Source: Duganella sp. Root336D2 (GTDB lineage Bacteria > Pseudomonadota > Gammaproteobacteria > Burkholderiales > Burkholderiaceae_D). Taken from it: a stretch of DNA of 64,000 bases. Both the position numbers and the translations under genes were made by a program. Numbering within the stretch: the first letter of the stretch is position 1; the number at the start of each line of letters is the position of its first letter. The notes under the pieces are model-generated. The model made no database searches. It saw only the letters and a program-made list of their open reading frames with translations, and was not told the DNA's origin. Of the stretch, positions 44,700-53,673 are shown in pieces. The stretch spans positions 311,264-375,263 of the forward strand of contig NZ_LMDB01000022.1 in NCBI RefSeq assembly GCF_001425005.1. The letters are read 5' to 3'.

Positions 44700-45620
44700 T
44701 CATGACTGATCCGCCTCAAGGAATCGGTGCAACACGTATGCGTCGACCAGCCCCTGTTCGCCGTGTCGGAACGCTTGCGGTAAGGTGCCGGCGATACTGA
44801 AGCCCAGCTTGCGATACAAGGCCACCGCCGGCGCATTCGTGCTGACGACGTAATTGAACTGCATCGCCAGGAAGCCTTCGCGCCGCGCCTGCGCCAGGCT
44901 GTGCTCGACCAGCGCGCGGCCAATGCCTTTACCTTGCGCCTGCGTGGCGACGGCGTAAGTCGCGCTGGCGACGTGTGCACCGTGGTCGGGATAGATTGCG
45001 CCCATCTTGTACATGCCGAGGATCCGCTCGCCCGCGCAGGCAACGTAAGCCGGGTGGCTGCTGAACCAGTGTAGCTGGAAGGTGGATTTCTCGAACCCGG
45101 CGCCGAATGGGAAGGAATCGCCGCCAGACAGCAGCGGCTGGAAGATGGCCCACATGGCATCAAGGTCGCCCGCCTCCGCGCGGCGGATCGTCGTTCCACG
45201 CGCAAGACGGTAGTGGACGTTGCCGTCATCCCCTGCTTCCCCGCGCTGCCAGCCCAGGGCCTGGTAGAGGCGATCGGCGCGGGTGCCGGCAGCGGTGGAA
45301 AGGCTTACCGCGTGCGCGCCGCTGGCGAAGAGCCAGTCGGCCGCGAGCTGCAAAAGGCGCTTGCCTGCGCCCAGCCCCTCATGCGCCGGATCGACGAACA
45401 GCGCCCAGATTGAACTGTCGTCACGCGCTGCGTAAGAGAATCCGATGACGATGCCATCGCGCTCGCACACCCAGCCCCGGCCCAGGCGCTCAAGGTAATC
45501 CTCATACATCTGTTGCGTAATGCGTGCCGGATTGGACAGCGCATTTTCGCGCACGGCCAGCCTGATTGCGCCCATGGCGGGGATATCGGCAGTCGTCGCG
45601 CGGCGGAATTGAAGTGTCAT
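44700..45620 (-). CDS. Tandem GNAT-family N-acetyltransferase
   Basis: A protein of 306 residues with two GNAT folds. Domain 1 (about 1-145) has IWALFVDPAHEGLGAGKRLLQLA and LYQALGWQRG. Domain 2 (about 148-306) has ASATYAVATQAQGKGIGRALVEHSL and ALYRKLGFSIAGTLPQAFRH (acetyl-CoA loops QGKGIGRAL and EGLGAGKRL). The ATG at 45620 (MTLQFRRATTADI) is the usual GNAT start. The acceptor is unknown. It precedes the small DUF1801-like gene. Confidence 0.88.
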   Translation of the reverse strand: MTLQFRRATTADIPAMGAIRLAVRENALSNPARITQQMYEDYLERLGRGWVCERDGIVIGFSYAARDDSSIWALFVDPAHEGLGAGKRLLQLAADWLFASGAHAVSLSTAAGTRADRLYQALGWQRGEAGDDGNVHYRLARGTTIRRAEAGDLDAMWAIFQPLLSGGDSFPFGAGFEKSTFQLHWFSSHPAYVACAGERILGMYKMGAIYPDHGAHVASATYAVATQAQGKGIGRALVEHSLAQARREGFLAMQFNYVVSTNAPAVALYRKLGFSIAGTLPQAFRHGEQGLVDAYVLHRFLEADQS

Positions 45621-45725
45621 GCGTTGGCGTCGGATTATAAAAAGCGCAACTCTAGCATGCCTGCTGGAAGCGGTGGCTAGCCCGCGCGCCACCGGGCAGG
45701 CGCAGGCCGTCGTGGCGGGAAAAAA

Positions 45726-46244
45726 TCAGGCCAGGCGCAGCGATGCCGTCCTCTTCAGCATGGTCTTGACGATGATCTTGTGCAGCGGTGCGACCGGCAG
45801 CATGTACAGGCGCCCCAGCCAGTTATGGATATGGACTACGGTGGTGACGCTGACCGCACCTTGCGGCGCTTTGCAGACGGACAGCACCACGTCCAGGTGC
45901 TTGTCCGAGTCGCCCAGCAGCACTTCGTCCGGCGACAGGTAAAGCAGGGAGAAGATGCCAACACGGTCGCCGACGCGATACCCAGTAAGCGGTTTAGCGG
46001 TGCGCAAAGCGCCCAGGTGGCCCAGGTTTTTCAGGCCGACCAGGCCGGCCAGCCGGTTACGTACTGCCATGAGCCGGTTCACCCAGCCAGGTGTCTGGCC
46101 TACAACCTGCAGATAAAGCTCCAGCGCGCAGATGTCGGCGTCCGGTGCCGCGATCTGGTAGCAGTCATGGAAATAAGCACCCGGCAGGAGCAGGCTGGCC
46201 TGGCTGCCGGCCGGCGCCGCGCCTGAAGTGACTGCACCGTGCAT
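45726..46244 (-). CDS. DUF2867-family protein
   Basis: A protein of 172 residues. LLPGAYFHDCYQI, DRVGIFSLLYLSPDEVLLGDSDKHLDVVLSVCK and VVHIHNWLGRLYMLPVAPLHKIIVK fit DUF2867 (cores: YFHDCYQI, LLGDSDKHLDVVLSV, YMLPVAPLHKIIV). The family has no firm function; it resembles polyketide-cyclase-like lipid- or small-molecule-binding folds. The ATG at 46244 overlaps the stop of the upstream membrane gene (TGATG), so the two are coupled. Confidence 0.8.
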   Translation of the reverse strand: MHGAVTSGAAPAGSQASLLLPGAYFHDCYQIAAPDADICALELYLQVVGQTPGWVNRLMAVRNRLAGLVGLKNLGHLGALRTAKPLTGYRVGDRVGIFSLLYLSPDEVLLGDSDKHLDVVLSVCKAPQGAVSVTTVVHIHNWLGRLYMLPVAPLHKIIVKTMLKRTASLRLA

Positions 46245-46582
46245 CACTTGCGCAGCAGCGCCCACAAGGAATAGCCGCCAACGACCGTGCCGACCGGAAC
46301 ATTGAACAGGGCGAAAATGCTGAAGATGATCAGCGGTGTGCGAGCGGCGCGCGATCCATTCAAGTATGCGATGGCGGAGCCGATTTGCAGCAGGCAAAGC
46401 GCAACCAGTACGCCAAAAATGATGCTGCCCGCACCCATGATGAATTCAACGACATTTGGGGCATTGCGGACGATTTCCGCCAAAGCGCGGAAGAAGACGG
46501 CCATGCATGCCAATAACAGCAAAGAGAGGAAGCCGAGGACGATGTGGACGATCGCGGCGATTTTGGAGTGGTTATCCAGCAT
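46244..46582 (-). CDS. Small four-helix membrane protein, unknown function
   Basis: A protein of 112 residues with hydrophobic helices at about 8-32, 45-70, and 83-108 and a short polar start. No motif is recognised. It is coupled with the DUF2867 gene by a TGATG junction, which suggests a joint role at the membrane. Confidence 0.65.
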   Translation of the reverse strand: MLDNHSKIAAIVHIVLGFLSLLLLACMAVFFRALAEIVRNAPNVVEFIMGAGSIIFGVLVALCLLQIGSAIAYLNGSRAARTPLIIFSIFALFNVPVGTVVGGYSLWALLRK

Positions 46583-46663
46583 TTGACTATTATTTATTTT
46601 GCAAATGCTGCAGTGTGCAGCGCCGCGCCGGTTTTGACAAGCGCAGCGCCGGAAGCGGGAAGA

Positions 46664-46915
46664 TTACTTCAGGCTTTCGATCAGGTCGATGTACTGCTGC
46701 TTGGCGTCGTCCTGGCTGGTGCCGGCCAGCGCTGCCCATGCGTCGAACTTGGCGCGGTTGACGAAATCAGTCATGCCTGGACGCTCGCCGGTAGCATCGC
46801 CTGCCGAGCCTTGCTTGAACAGGGCGTAGATCTTCAGCAGCGTCATATTGTCTGGGCGTTCCGGCAGGTTCTTGGAATCGGCCATCGCTTGGTCAAACTG
46901 TTCTTGCAGGCTCAT
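46664..46915 (-). CDS. Acyl-CoA-binding protein
   Basis: A protein of 83 residues, four-helix ACBP fold. SLQEQFDQAMADSKNLPERP, MTLLKIYALFKQGSAGDATGERPG and FDAWAALAGTSQDDAKQQYI contain the conserved Tyr, Lys and Trp that hold the CoA head (cores: LKIYALFKQGSAGDA, FDAWAAL). The ATG at 46915 is the family start. It buffers long-chain acyl-CoA in the cytoplasm and may connect to PHA and lipid metabolism. Confidence 0.95.
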   Translation of the reverse strand: MSLQEQFDQAMADSKNLPERPDNMTLLKIYALFKQGSAGDATGERPGMTDFVNRAKFDAWAALAGTSQDDAKQQYIDLIESLK

Positions 46916-47001
46916 GGTTTTACCTTTGGATAGTGGGGTGTGTGAAGCGCCATCATACAAAAGAAAACTTGCCCTGCCTTAGAGTATAGGCTCCAAATTC
47001 G

Positions 47002-47915
47002 CTACTCCTGCGTCACCACGGTTGGCAGGGACCAGGCGCCATCGGGGGCAATCATCCGGCACATGCCAGTCGTGGATGCCGCGATGAGCTGGAATTGCTT
47101 GCCGTTCCAGCCTCTGGTTTTGAACTCCCAGCAGTCACCGCGACCACGTCCCTTGTGAAGCTCTCGGATCTTGCCTGCGGCATAGTCGGCGGCGGTGGTG
47201 GTCACCAGCACAGGCCGGAATGGCGGCTTGTCGCTGACCACCCAGTAACCGGCTCCGGCGTTGTAGGCCGCTATCCAGCAGCGCATGGATACCAGCATTT
47301 TGGTGGAGGAGAGCCGGACCGCTCTGAGCGCACTCAGCTTCTCGTCTTCAAACAGTTCTTCGCATTCATCCGGCTTCGCGCTGGCGCGCAGTGCCGCAAC
47401 CAGGGGCTTGCGGCGCTGCGAGATGAAGCGGCCATCGGCATCTTCAGGAAGACCGCTGCGGCGCCTGTATCCGATACTACTCCCCATAGCTCGTTTTCCC
47501 GGAGCAGTTCGACGGCGGCATGGTCCGGCAAAGCGTCCAGTAGCGCCGCAACCTGCGCCTGCGAAAGCTCGGCCACCATCGTTTCCTTGACAAATTCCAG
47601 CGATCCCGCTGCCGTGTCGTTGATCCAGAGTTCGAGCTTGAATTTTGCCGGCAAGCGTTCCTTCGCGTCATTCATGTCAGCATGGGCGAGCATGAACTGT
47701 CCGTTGACTTGCTGGCTGGCGCCAGCTTGCCTGGTCAGAAGAACGGAGGCCGAGAGGCCGTCAATGCGGTCGCCACCGTATCCGGCTGCGCGGCAGGTGC
47801 CGGTGTTGTCGCAGGCCAGCTCCCATTCCTTGTGTGCGAAGTACAGTCCGGACGGGCTGAAAGCGATGGCGTACAGCGGCAGCAGCGCCGTGGCGAGGGC
47901 AAAAATCAGGCGCAT
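47002..47915 (-). pseudogene. DUF1176-family secreted protein split by a frameshift
   Basis: The first part (47915 down to about 47445) reads a signal peptide MRLIFALATALLPLYAIA, then FSPSG, FAHKEWELACDNTGTCRAAG and VVSDTGAAAVFLK, the normal DUF1176 course. Just after FLK the frame closes on nonsense, while the next frame continues DADGRFISQRRKPLVAAL to a natural end at 47002 with CWEFKTRGWNGKQFQLI. Adding one base near 47440-47446 restores about 304 residues. It may be a true pseudogene or an indel error. The intact family is periplasmic and uncharacterised. Confidence 0.8.
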
Positions 47916-47957
47916 CGATTTTCCTGTAGTTGGTGCGGTGTGCGCCGCACAATAAAA

Positions 47958-48005
47958 AACGGCGGTTCAAGACAAGCCATTTTTGGCCAGCCTTGAACCG
48001 CCGTT
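47958..48005 (-). terminator. Intrinsic terminator after the HU gene
   Basis: AACGGCGGTTCAAG (47958-47971) pairs with CTTGAACCGCCGTT (47992-48005). On the minus strand a run of T follows. Confidence 0.85.
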
Positions 48006-48025
48006 CTGGCGGTAAGCCCGAAGAA

Positions 48026-48313
48026 TTACTTCTTCTTGGTTGGGTTCACAGCGGCTTTCAGGGTCGCGCCAGCCGAGAACTTAGGGGTCTTGGATGCAGC
48101 GATCTTGATCGCTTCGCCGGTTGCCGGGTTGCGGCCTTTGCGCGCTGCGCGCTTGGCGACGGAGAAGGTGCCGAAACCGGTGATGCCAACGGTGTCGCCC
48201 TTTTTCAGACGCTCGGTAACGATCGCGATCAGGGTGTTAATTGCTTCGTTAGCAGCTGCGCCGGACATTTCGGTACGCTTCGCAAATTCTGCAATCAGTT
48301 CGCCTTTTTTCAT
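48026..48313 (-). CDS. HU-family DNA-binding protein
   Basis: Nucleoid protein of 95 residues. MKKGELIAEFAKRTEMSGAAA and the DNA-arm region GFGTFSVAKRAARKGRNPATGEAIKI (core GRNPATGE) are diagnostic of HU/IHF. It ends in a basic AAVNPTKKK tail. GGAGGTAG precedes the ATG. It carries its own terminator, as a single-gene unit. Confidence 0.96.
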   Translation of the reverse strand: MKKGELIAEFAKRTEMSGAAANEAINTLIAIVTERLKKGDTVGITGFGTFSVAKRAARKGRNPATGEAIKIAASKTPKFSAGATLKAAVNPTKKK

Positions 48314-48485
48314 TACTACCTCCTTGGTTAATGGAGCGCGCAGATTAGCACATTAATTGAAAAAAGTGTGTACCGTTTTTGAAGAAGCCCATATAGTGAC
48401 TGGCTCGCCACGAAATACGGGACGGATTCTGGCGAAAACCTCAGCTAGTTTAAGCTTTTTCGCCGCCCCGCCCCGGCTTGGTGCA

Positions 48486-49391
48486 TCATTGTGCGGAGCC
48501 TTCAACTGCGGTGTTTCTGCCGGCTTGAGCGTTGAAACCGGCGTTGACACTTGCGTTGGCGGAAGCGCTTTTCGGCGACTGCTGCGGTGCGGATTGGCTG
48601 CTGCCGCCGCCATTGCCACCGCTGCTGCGGGGGGCTTTGCTGGCATTGGCGGAACTGTTCGCCGAGCTGTTTGCCGAGGCGTTTGCCTGGCGGTCGGCGC
48701 TGCGCACCAGGTTTGCACCCAAGCCGGACGAAGTGCTTCCACTGCCTGAAGCGGAACCGGATTTTCCGCCGTCCGAAGTAACGCCTGGCGCGCTGTTTGC
48801 CGCGCTGTCGGCGCTGCCGCTGACGGCGCCGGCATTGCGTGCAGCCTGGGCGCCGAGGGAATGAGCGCCTGCCGCTCCGCCTGCCAGTCCGCCAACCAGT
48901 CCATTCGCACTACCGCTGGCCGCGCCATTCGAATTGCCGCTGGCATTGCTGCCTGCTGCGCTATTCGAGGCTTGGTTGGCGGCGCCATTTGCGGCACCGT
49001 CAGCGTTGCCGCCGGCCGCGCCGGCATTGCGCGCGAGGTTGCCGGCCAGGTTGGCAGTGCCGTTCGCTGCGCCGCTGGCATCCAGGCCGCGCCGGGCAGC
49101 GTTGTTTGCCGCCGAATCGGCAGCAGCTGTGCGAGAGGCGTTGGCAGCGGCACTGCCCGCCGCATTGCCCGCGATATCCGCACCAGCACGGCCGCCGCGC
49201 ATGGTACTGCCGGCGATATCGCCGGTCATTCCGCCGCGCATTGAACCCATGCCGCCACCGAAAGCACCACCGATGCCGCCGCCGATATTTCCGCCAAGCG
49301 CGCCGCCGAGAGGGCCGGCGTGGGCGATGGATGCGGCGCTGGCGGCAGCGATAAAGGCAGCGCGGATGAGGGTTGCGATGTTGGTTTTCAT
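48486..49391 (-). CDS. Secreted low-complexity Gly/Ala/Asn/Ser-rich protein
   Basis: A protein of 301 residues. The ATG at 49391 starts a signal peptide (MKTNIATLIRAAFIAAASAA) ending SIAHAG. The mature part begins with a glycine repeat (GGALGGNIGGGIGGAFGGG) and then consists of imperfect A-N-A/S-A-N units through to the end, with almost no aromatic or sulfur residues. It is likely disordered or a fibrous/surface material. A 110-bp gap separates it from the subtilisin gene on the same strand. No enzyme motif; the role is unknown. Confidence 0.65.
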   Translation of the reverse strand: MKTNIATLIRAAFIAAASAASIAHAGPLGGALGGNIGGGIGGAFGGGMGSMRGGMTGDIAGSTMRGGRAGADIAGNAAGSAAANASRTAAADSAANNAARRGLDASGAANGTANLAGNLARNAGAAGGNADGAANGAANQASNSAAGSNASGNSNGAASGSANGLVGGLAGGAAGAHSLGAQAARNAGAVSGSADSAANSAPGVTSDGGKSGSASGSGSTSSGLGANLVRSADRQANASANSSANSSANASKAPRSSGGNGGGSSQSAPQQSPKSASANASVNAGFNAQAGRNTAVEGSAQ

Positions 49392-49498
49392 ATCAGTTCT
49401 CCTTGGTCTGGCTGCGGGAAATCCGCCGCTTACATACAGAGAACGAACCAGGTTCGGGATTTCTTCCATTCATCCGAAAAAAAATTCAAAAAACTTTT

Positions 49499-50839
49499 TC
49501 AGCGGAAGGCGGAAGGGGGAGTGCGCAGGTTTTCGCCGACCACGCCGCGGCCGGTGCCGTCGCCGGCTGCGCTGGCGCCGGCTGCCAAGGCAGCCAGCGC
49601 GCTGGCCGCTTGCGCCGGGGAGGGGGAAGGCAGGCGCGGCGCCAGCAGCGCCGCCACCAGCGGCGCGGCGAAACTGGTTCCGCGCACCAGCTTGTATGGC
49701 GGAGTGCCGATAGCGGCGGCCGCCATCTGGCTGCCCGGCGCCGCAAACATCACTTGCGGACCGCGCGCAGCCTCCGGCAGCGGATGCCGTTTCGGGTCAA
49801 TCCCCGTGACGCCTACCACGCCGGGGTAGCTGGCCGGATAAAGAGGAGGAGCGGCCGGGCCGTCGTTGCCCACGGCCGCCACCAACAGGTGGCCGCGTGC
49901 CACCATTGCCTGCACCACGCGGCCCAGCATCTGGTTGGGCGGGCCGACCAGGCTGATATTGATGACGCCGACCTGTTCTTTCGCCAGCCAGGCCAGCGCC
50001 TGCACGATCTGGCTTGCCGAGCCGCCGCTCGGCTGGTCGCAATAGATATCTGCGGCATACAGCTTGGCGCTCGGCGCCGCGCCCCTGAACCTTTCGGACT
50101 TGCCGATCATCAGGGCGCCAACCGCCGTGCCATGGGCAGCCGGGTGCGTCGCGCCGTCGCAGCCCCAGCGCACGATACGGGAGTTTTCGAACACCTCGTG
50201 GCGGTCATCGATGCCGCTGTCGACCAGCCCCACGCGTACGTCGCCGCCGCCAGTCTCCATCCGCGCCGCGCCAGGCGGGGACAGGGCCGATGTGCCGCCC
50301 GCCGCATCGGCACCTGTATACACATGGTTGAAATCGTAGCTGCCGCCAGGATCGGCAGCGCGCAGCATGGCCAGCGCATCCGCCGTAGCGACACCATCCG
50401 GCACCCGCAACGTCACCAGCGACTGCCCGAGCTGCGGCATATCCTGCCGGCCGGCCACCGTCATCCCGGCGGCGGCGGCGGCCGCAAGTCCGGCGCCGGA
50501 TGGCGACCACGCCAGGATCTCCCTGCGCACGATCGGGAATCCGGCAGGGTCCGGCTCCAGCAGGGCTGGATGCCGCTGCAACAATTCGCGCACATTCAGC
50601 GACCGAAGCTGGTCCGGCGCCACCTTGCGCGGCAGTTCGGTGGAATCCAGCAGCTTCTCGCGCAGGCGATCGCGCAAGCCGTTGTCGCCCAGGCGTGGCG
50701 ACAGGCCGCCCGGCAACTGCGGCAATCCCGGCCGGCCGATTTGCGCTGCCGCCTGTCCTGCGCCAGCCAGTAAACCGAGGGCCAGCAGCAGGCAGCGGCA
50801 TGTACGCAACAGGGAATAAGTCGGGCGCAAGGTTGGCAT
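49499..50839 (-). CDS. Subtilisin-like S8 serine peptidase
   Basis: Secreted protease of 446 residues. A signal peptide ends GQAAAQ. A propeptide region (about 34-195) includes a VTLRVPDGVATADALAML segment like fervidolysin/inhibitor-type prodomains. The catalytic triad is Asp207 (GLVDSGID), His236 (AAHGTAVGAL) and Ser389 (RGTSFAAPLVAA), with oxyanion Asn325. The middle of the catalytic domain is compact. It is divergent from an ECF sigma/anti-sigma pair, which may control it. Confidence 0.92.
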   Translation of the reverse strand: MPTLRPTYSLLRTCRCLLLALGLLAGAGQAAAQIGRPGLPQLPGGLSPRLGDNGLRDRLREKLLDSTELPRKVAPDQLRSLNVRELLQRHPALLEPDPAGFPIVRREILAWSPSGAGLAAAAAAGMTVAGRQDMPQLGQSLVTLRVPDGVATADALAMLRAADPGGSYDFNHVYTGADAAGGTSALSPPGAARMETGGGDVRVGLVDSGIDDRHEVFENSRIVRWGCDGATHPAAHGTAVGALMIGKSERFRGAAPSAKLYAADIYCDQPSGGSASQIVQALAWLAKEQVGVINISLVGPPNQMLGRVVQAMVARGHLLVAAVGNDGPAAPPLYPASYPGVVGVTGIDPKRHPLPEAARGPQVMFAAPGSQMAAAAIGTPPYKLVRGTSFAAPLVAALLAPRLPSPSPAQAASALAALAAGASAAGDGTGRGVVGENLRTPPSAFR

Positions 50840-50928
50840 GGTCGGATGATAATATAGGCTAACGGTATCTATTCTGTATTAACGATGGAGAGAGGGAAGA
50901 AAATCCCCGCCCCGTTCGTTATCTTCAT

Positions 50929-51432
50929 ATGATGGACAACGATAGCTCCCTGCACGAGGAAATCGCCACACTGTTGCCGCGGCTGCGGCGTTTCGCCCGT
51001 ACCCTGGCCTGGCACCGCGAAGATGCCGACGACCTGGTCCAGCTCTCCGTGGAGCGCGCGATCGTGCACAGCAGCTCTTACCAGCCGGGAACCCGCCTGG
51101 ATAGCTGGTTGTTCCGCATTATTAAAAATGCCTGGATTGACGAAGTGCGCTCCCGTACCCGCCGCAGCGAGCTGTTTGCGCCGGAGGAGGAGGGTGAGCA
51201 CGTAGGGGACGATTATGCCGAAGCTCACCAGCAGCGGATGGCGGTGCAAAAGGCTGTCAGCCTGCTGAGCGAGGAACACCGGCTGGTGGTCGGCCTGGTG
51301 CTGGTGGAAGGCCTGCCATATAAAGAGGCAGCTGAAGTGCTGGAAATCCCGGTCGGCACCCTGACCAGCCGCCTGGCGCGCGCCCGCACGGCGTTGCAAG
51401 AAATGTTATCGGAACAAGCGAGGACGGTATGA
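50929..51432 (+). CDS. ECF-type RNA polymerase sigma factor
   Basis: A sigma factor of 167 residues with region 2 (RFARTLAWHREDADDLVQLSVERA and SWLFRIIKNAWIDEVRSR) and region 4 (EEHRLVVGLVLVEGLPYKEAAEVLEIPVGTLTSRLARAR; cores: DADDLVQ, YKEAAEVLEIPVGT). It overlaps the anti-sigma gene by 4 bp. Targets are unknown; the divergent subtilisin gene 89 bp away is a natural candidate. Confidence 0.93.
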   Translation: MMDNDSSLHEEIATLLPRLRRFARTLAWHREDADDLVQLSVERAIVHSSSYQPGTRLDSWLFRIIKNAWIDEVRSRTRRSELFAPEEEGEHVGDDYAEAHQQRMAVQKAVSLLSEEHRLVVGLVLVEGLPYKEAAEVLEIPVGTLTSRLARARTALQEMLSEQARTV

Positions 51433-52187
51433 AGAGTTTTTCCGACGAGACCTTGATGGCTTATGCCGACGGTGAACTGGATGAGGTGACCCGCCGTGCG
51501 GTGGAAGACGCCATGCGCAAGGATGCCGCGCTGGCGCGCCGCGTGGCCCAGCACAAAGCCATGCGCAACGACGTCTTTGCCGCTTTTGCCCCGGTGGCGG
51601 AGGAGGCGGTGCCGCCAAGGCTGGCGCAGCCGCTGCGCCAGGCTACGGTGGTCAGCCTGGATTCCGTGCGTGCCCGGCGCGAGGCGGAGCAGCAGGCCGC
51701 GCGCAAGGCCAGCCGCGGCCGGCGCTGGTCCTGGCCGGAATGGGGCGCGTTAGCGGCGATGCTGATGGTGGGCGTGATGGCTGGCCACTATGGCGTCGGC
51801 ATGCTGCCGCTCGACCGCAGCGAAACGATCGCCAGCCGCGATGGCGTGCTGGTGGCGCAAGGCCGCCTGGCGACGGCGCTGGACCAGCAGTTGGCCGGCA
51901 GCGGCGGCCCGGTGCGCATCGGCACCAGCTTCCTGGCGCAGGATAACAGCTACTGCCGCAGCTTCACCACCGCGCAGGAAATGTCGGGCCTGGCCTGCAA
52001 GCAGGGCGGCGCATGGAAGGTGCAACTGGCGGTGCAAAGCCAGGGTAAGTCACAGCAGGGGGAATACCGGCAGGCGGCGGCGGATATGCCGACGCAGGTG
52101 TTGGATGCGATCGACCAGCGAATCGCCGGCCAGGCGCTGGACGCGAAAGCGGAGCAGGAGGCCGTGCAGCGCAAATGGCAGCGCTAG
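51429..52187 (+). CDS. Transmembrane anti-sigma factor
   Basis: A protein of 252 residues. The N-terminal cytoplasmic part SDETLMAYADGELDEVTRRAVE resembles the anti-sigma domain but lacks the H-x3-C-x2-C zinc ligands of ZAS proteins. One transmembrane helix lies at about 104-124 (WGALAAMLMVGVMAGHYGVG). The periplasmic C-terminus has two cysteines (about 176 and 189) that could form a disulfide. Its coupling with the sigma gene indicates it holds that sigma factor until an envelope signal is received. Confidence 0.85.
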   Translation: MKSFSDETLMAYADGELDEVTRRAVEDAMRKDAALARRVAQHKAMRNDVFAAFAPVAEEAVPPRLAQPLRQATVVSLDSVRARREAEQQAARKASRGRRWSWPEWGALAAMLMVGVMAGHYGVGMLPLDRSETIASRDGVLVAQGRLATALDQQLAGSGGPVRIGTSFLAQDNSYCRSFTTAQEMSGLACKQGGAWKVQLAVQSQGKSQQGEYRQAAADMPTQVLDAIDQRIAGQALDAKAEQEAVQRKWQR

Positions 52188-52206
52188 GCCTCCGCCCGGG
52201 GGCTGA

Positions 52207-52563
52207 TTAAACGCCCAGCAGTTCCACGTCGAAGATCAGGGTGGCGTTGGGCGGAATCACGCCGCCGGCGCCGCGCGAGCCATAGCCCAGTTCAGCAGGG
52301 ATGATCAGCTGGCGGGTGCCGCCTACTTTCATGCCTTGCACGCCTTCATCCCAGCCGCGGATCACCATGCCTGCGCCCAGGGCGAACTCGAACGGATCGT
52401 TACGGTCCTTGGAGGAATCGAATTTCGGGCCTTTGCTGCCGTCGTCGTTGCGCAGCCAGCCGGTGTAGTGAACAGTGACGTTCTGGCCGGCTTTGGCTTC
52501 GGCGCCATCGCCAACGTTGATGTCGTCGTATTGCAGGCCGGATGCGTTAGTGATGATAGTCAT
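52207..52563 (-). CDS. FKBP-type peptidyl-prolyl cis-trans isomerase
   Basis: A protein of 118 residues, one FKBP domain without a signal peptide. VTVHYTGWL, FEFALGAGMVIRGWDEGVQGMKVGGTRQLIIPAELGYG and IPPNATLIFDVELL are the conserved strands and active-site aromatic residues (cores: VIRGWDEGVQGM, LGYGSRGAGGVIPPN). It is likely a cytoplasmic folding helper. It is convergent with the anti-sigma gene. Confidence 0.95.
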   Translation of the reverse strand: MTIITNASGLQYDDINVGDGAEAKAGQNVTVHYTGWLRNDDGSKGPKFDSSKDRNDPFEFALGAGMVIRGWDEGVQGMKVGGTRQLIIPAELGYGSRGAGGVIPPNATLIFDVELLGV

Positions 52564-52704
52564 GTGGATTCCTTAGAAATGTGGGGCTTAGGCCGCGATT
52601 GTAGTGCATTCACGGCCGATACCCATTAAATGTTGTCGGCAATAACTTAATACAAGACGTTTGACCGTAAAATACTGGTTGGCTTAACCAATAAGCGAGT
52701 TTTC

Positions 52705-53673
52705 ATGTTCCGCAGTATCCGTAGCGCAGCAGTTTCATTAGCTTTGCTGGCAGGCGTGCAGCCTGTCCAGGCAAACGTTGTCGTCGTGCTCAATTCGCGC
52801 GATGCCACGGTCCAGTTGCTGGACCAGGTAAGCTACAAGAGCCTGCAAACCTTCCCGGTGGGGAAAGAGCCCCACCACTTGATGGCCACCCCCGATAACA
52901 AGTCGCTGATCGTCGCCAGCGCCGTGGGCAACGAGCTGGTATTCCTGGATCCGGTGACCGGCCAGGTGCAGCGCCACGTCAAGGATATCCTCGACCCTTA
53001 CCAGATCGGCTTTTCGCCGGACCAGAAGTGGTTCGTGGCGACTTCGCTGCGCCTGCACCGGCTTGACATCTACTCCTACAACGGCAAGGAAATGACGCTG
53101 GCCAAGCGCATTCCGCTGCCCAAGCTGCCCAGCCACGTGGCTTTCGACGCCAGGAGCAGCACCGTCTTTGTCACCCAGCAGGGCAGCGACCAGGTCAGCG
53201 CGATCGACCTGAAGACGCAGAACGTGCTGTGGACCATCCCGGTCGGCAAGCTGCCGGCGGGTATCGCCATGACGCCGGACGACAAATACCTGCTGGTCGG
53301 GATCATGGGCAGCGACTACGTCGAGGTGATCGATTGGCGCACCCGCCAGACCGTCAAGCGCATCAAGGCCGGCGCCGGCACCCACAACTTCCGCGCCCTG
53401 GGCGATGGGCGCTACACCTATGTGTCGAACCGGGTCTCCAACACCATCAATATCATCGACCAGAAGACCCTGGAAAACGTCGGCACCATCGATGTGCCCG
53501 GCGGGCCGGATTGCATGGAAATCACCGCCGACCGCAAATACATGTGGACCACGCTGCGCTGGATCAAGAAAGTGGCAGTGATCGACCTGCAGCAGAAAAA
53601 GGTCGTCAAGATGATCCCGGTCGGCCGTTCGCCGCACGGCGTCTTCTTCGCCAACTCTTCCGCGAGGATGTAA
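52705..53673 (+). CDS. YncE-like periplasmic beta-propeller protein
   Basis: A protein of 322 residues with a signal peptide ending GVQPVQAN. It has repeats of about 40 residues with VVLNSRDATVQLLD, GKEPHHLMATPDNKSLIVAS, GKLPAGIAMTPDDKYLLVG, and GRSPHGVFF, the YVTN/YncE seven-blade pattern. It shares TAATG with the following deacetylase gene. It may bind a cell-wall or polymer ligand. Homologues are often metal or PQQ-system linked, which is not seen here. Confidence 0.85.
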   Translation: MFRSIRSAAVSLALLAGVQPVQANVVVVLNSRDATVQLLDQVSYKSLQTFPVGKEPHHLMATPDNKSLIVASAVGNELVFLDPVTGQVQRHVKDILDPYQIGFSPDQKWFVATSLRLHRLDIYSYNGKEMTLAKRIPLPKLPSHVAFDARSSTVFVTQQGSDQVSAIDLKTQNVLWTIPVGKLPAGIAMTPDDKYLLVGIMGSDYVEVIDWRTRQTVKRIKAGAGTHNFRALGDGRYTYVSNRVSNTINIIDQKTLENVGTIDVPGGPDCMEITADRKYMWTTLRWIKKVAVIDLQQKKVVKMIPVGRSPHGVFFANSSARM

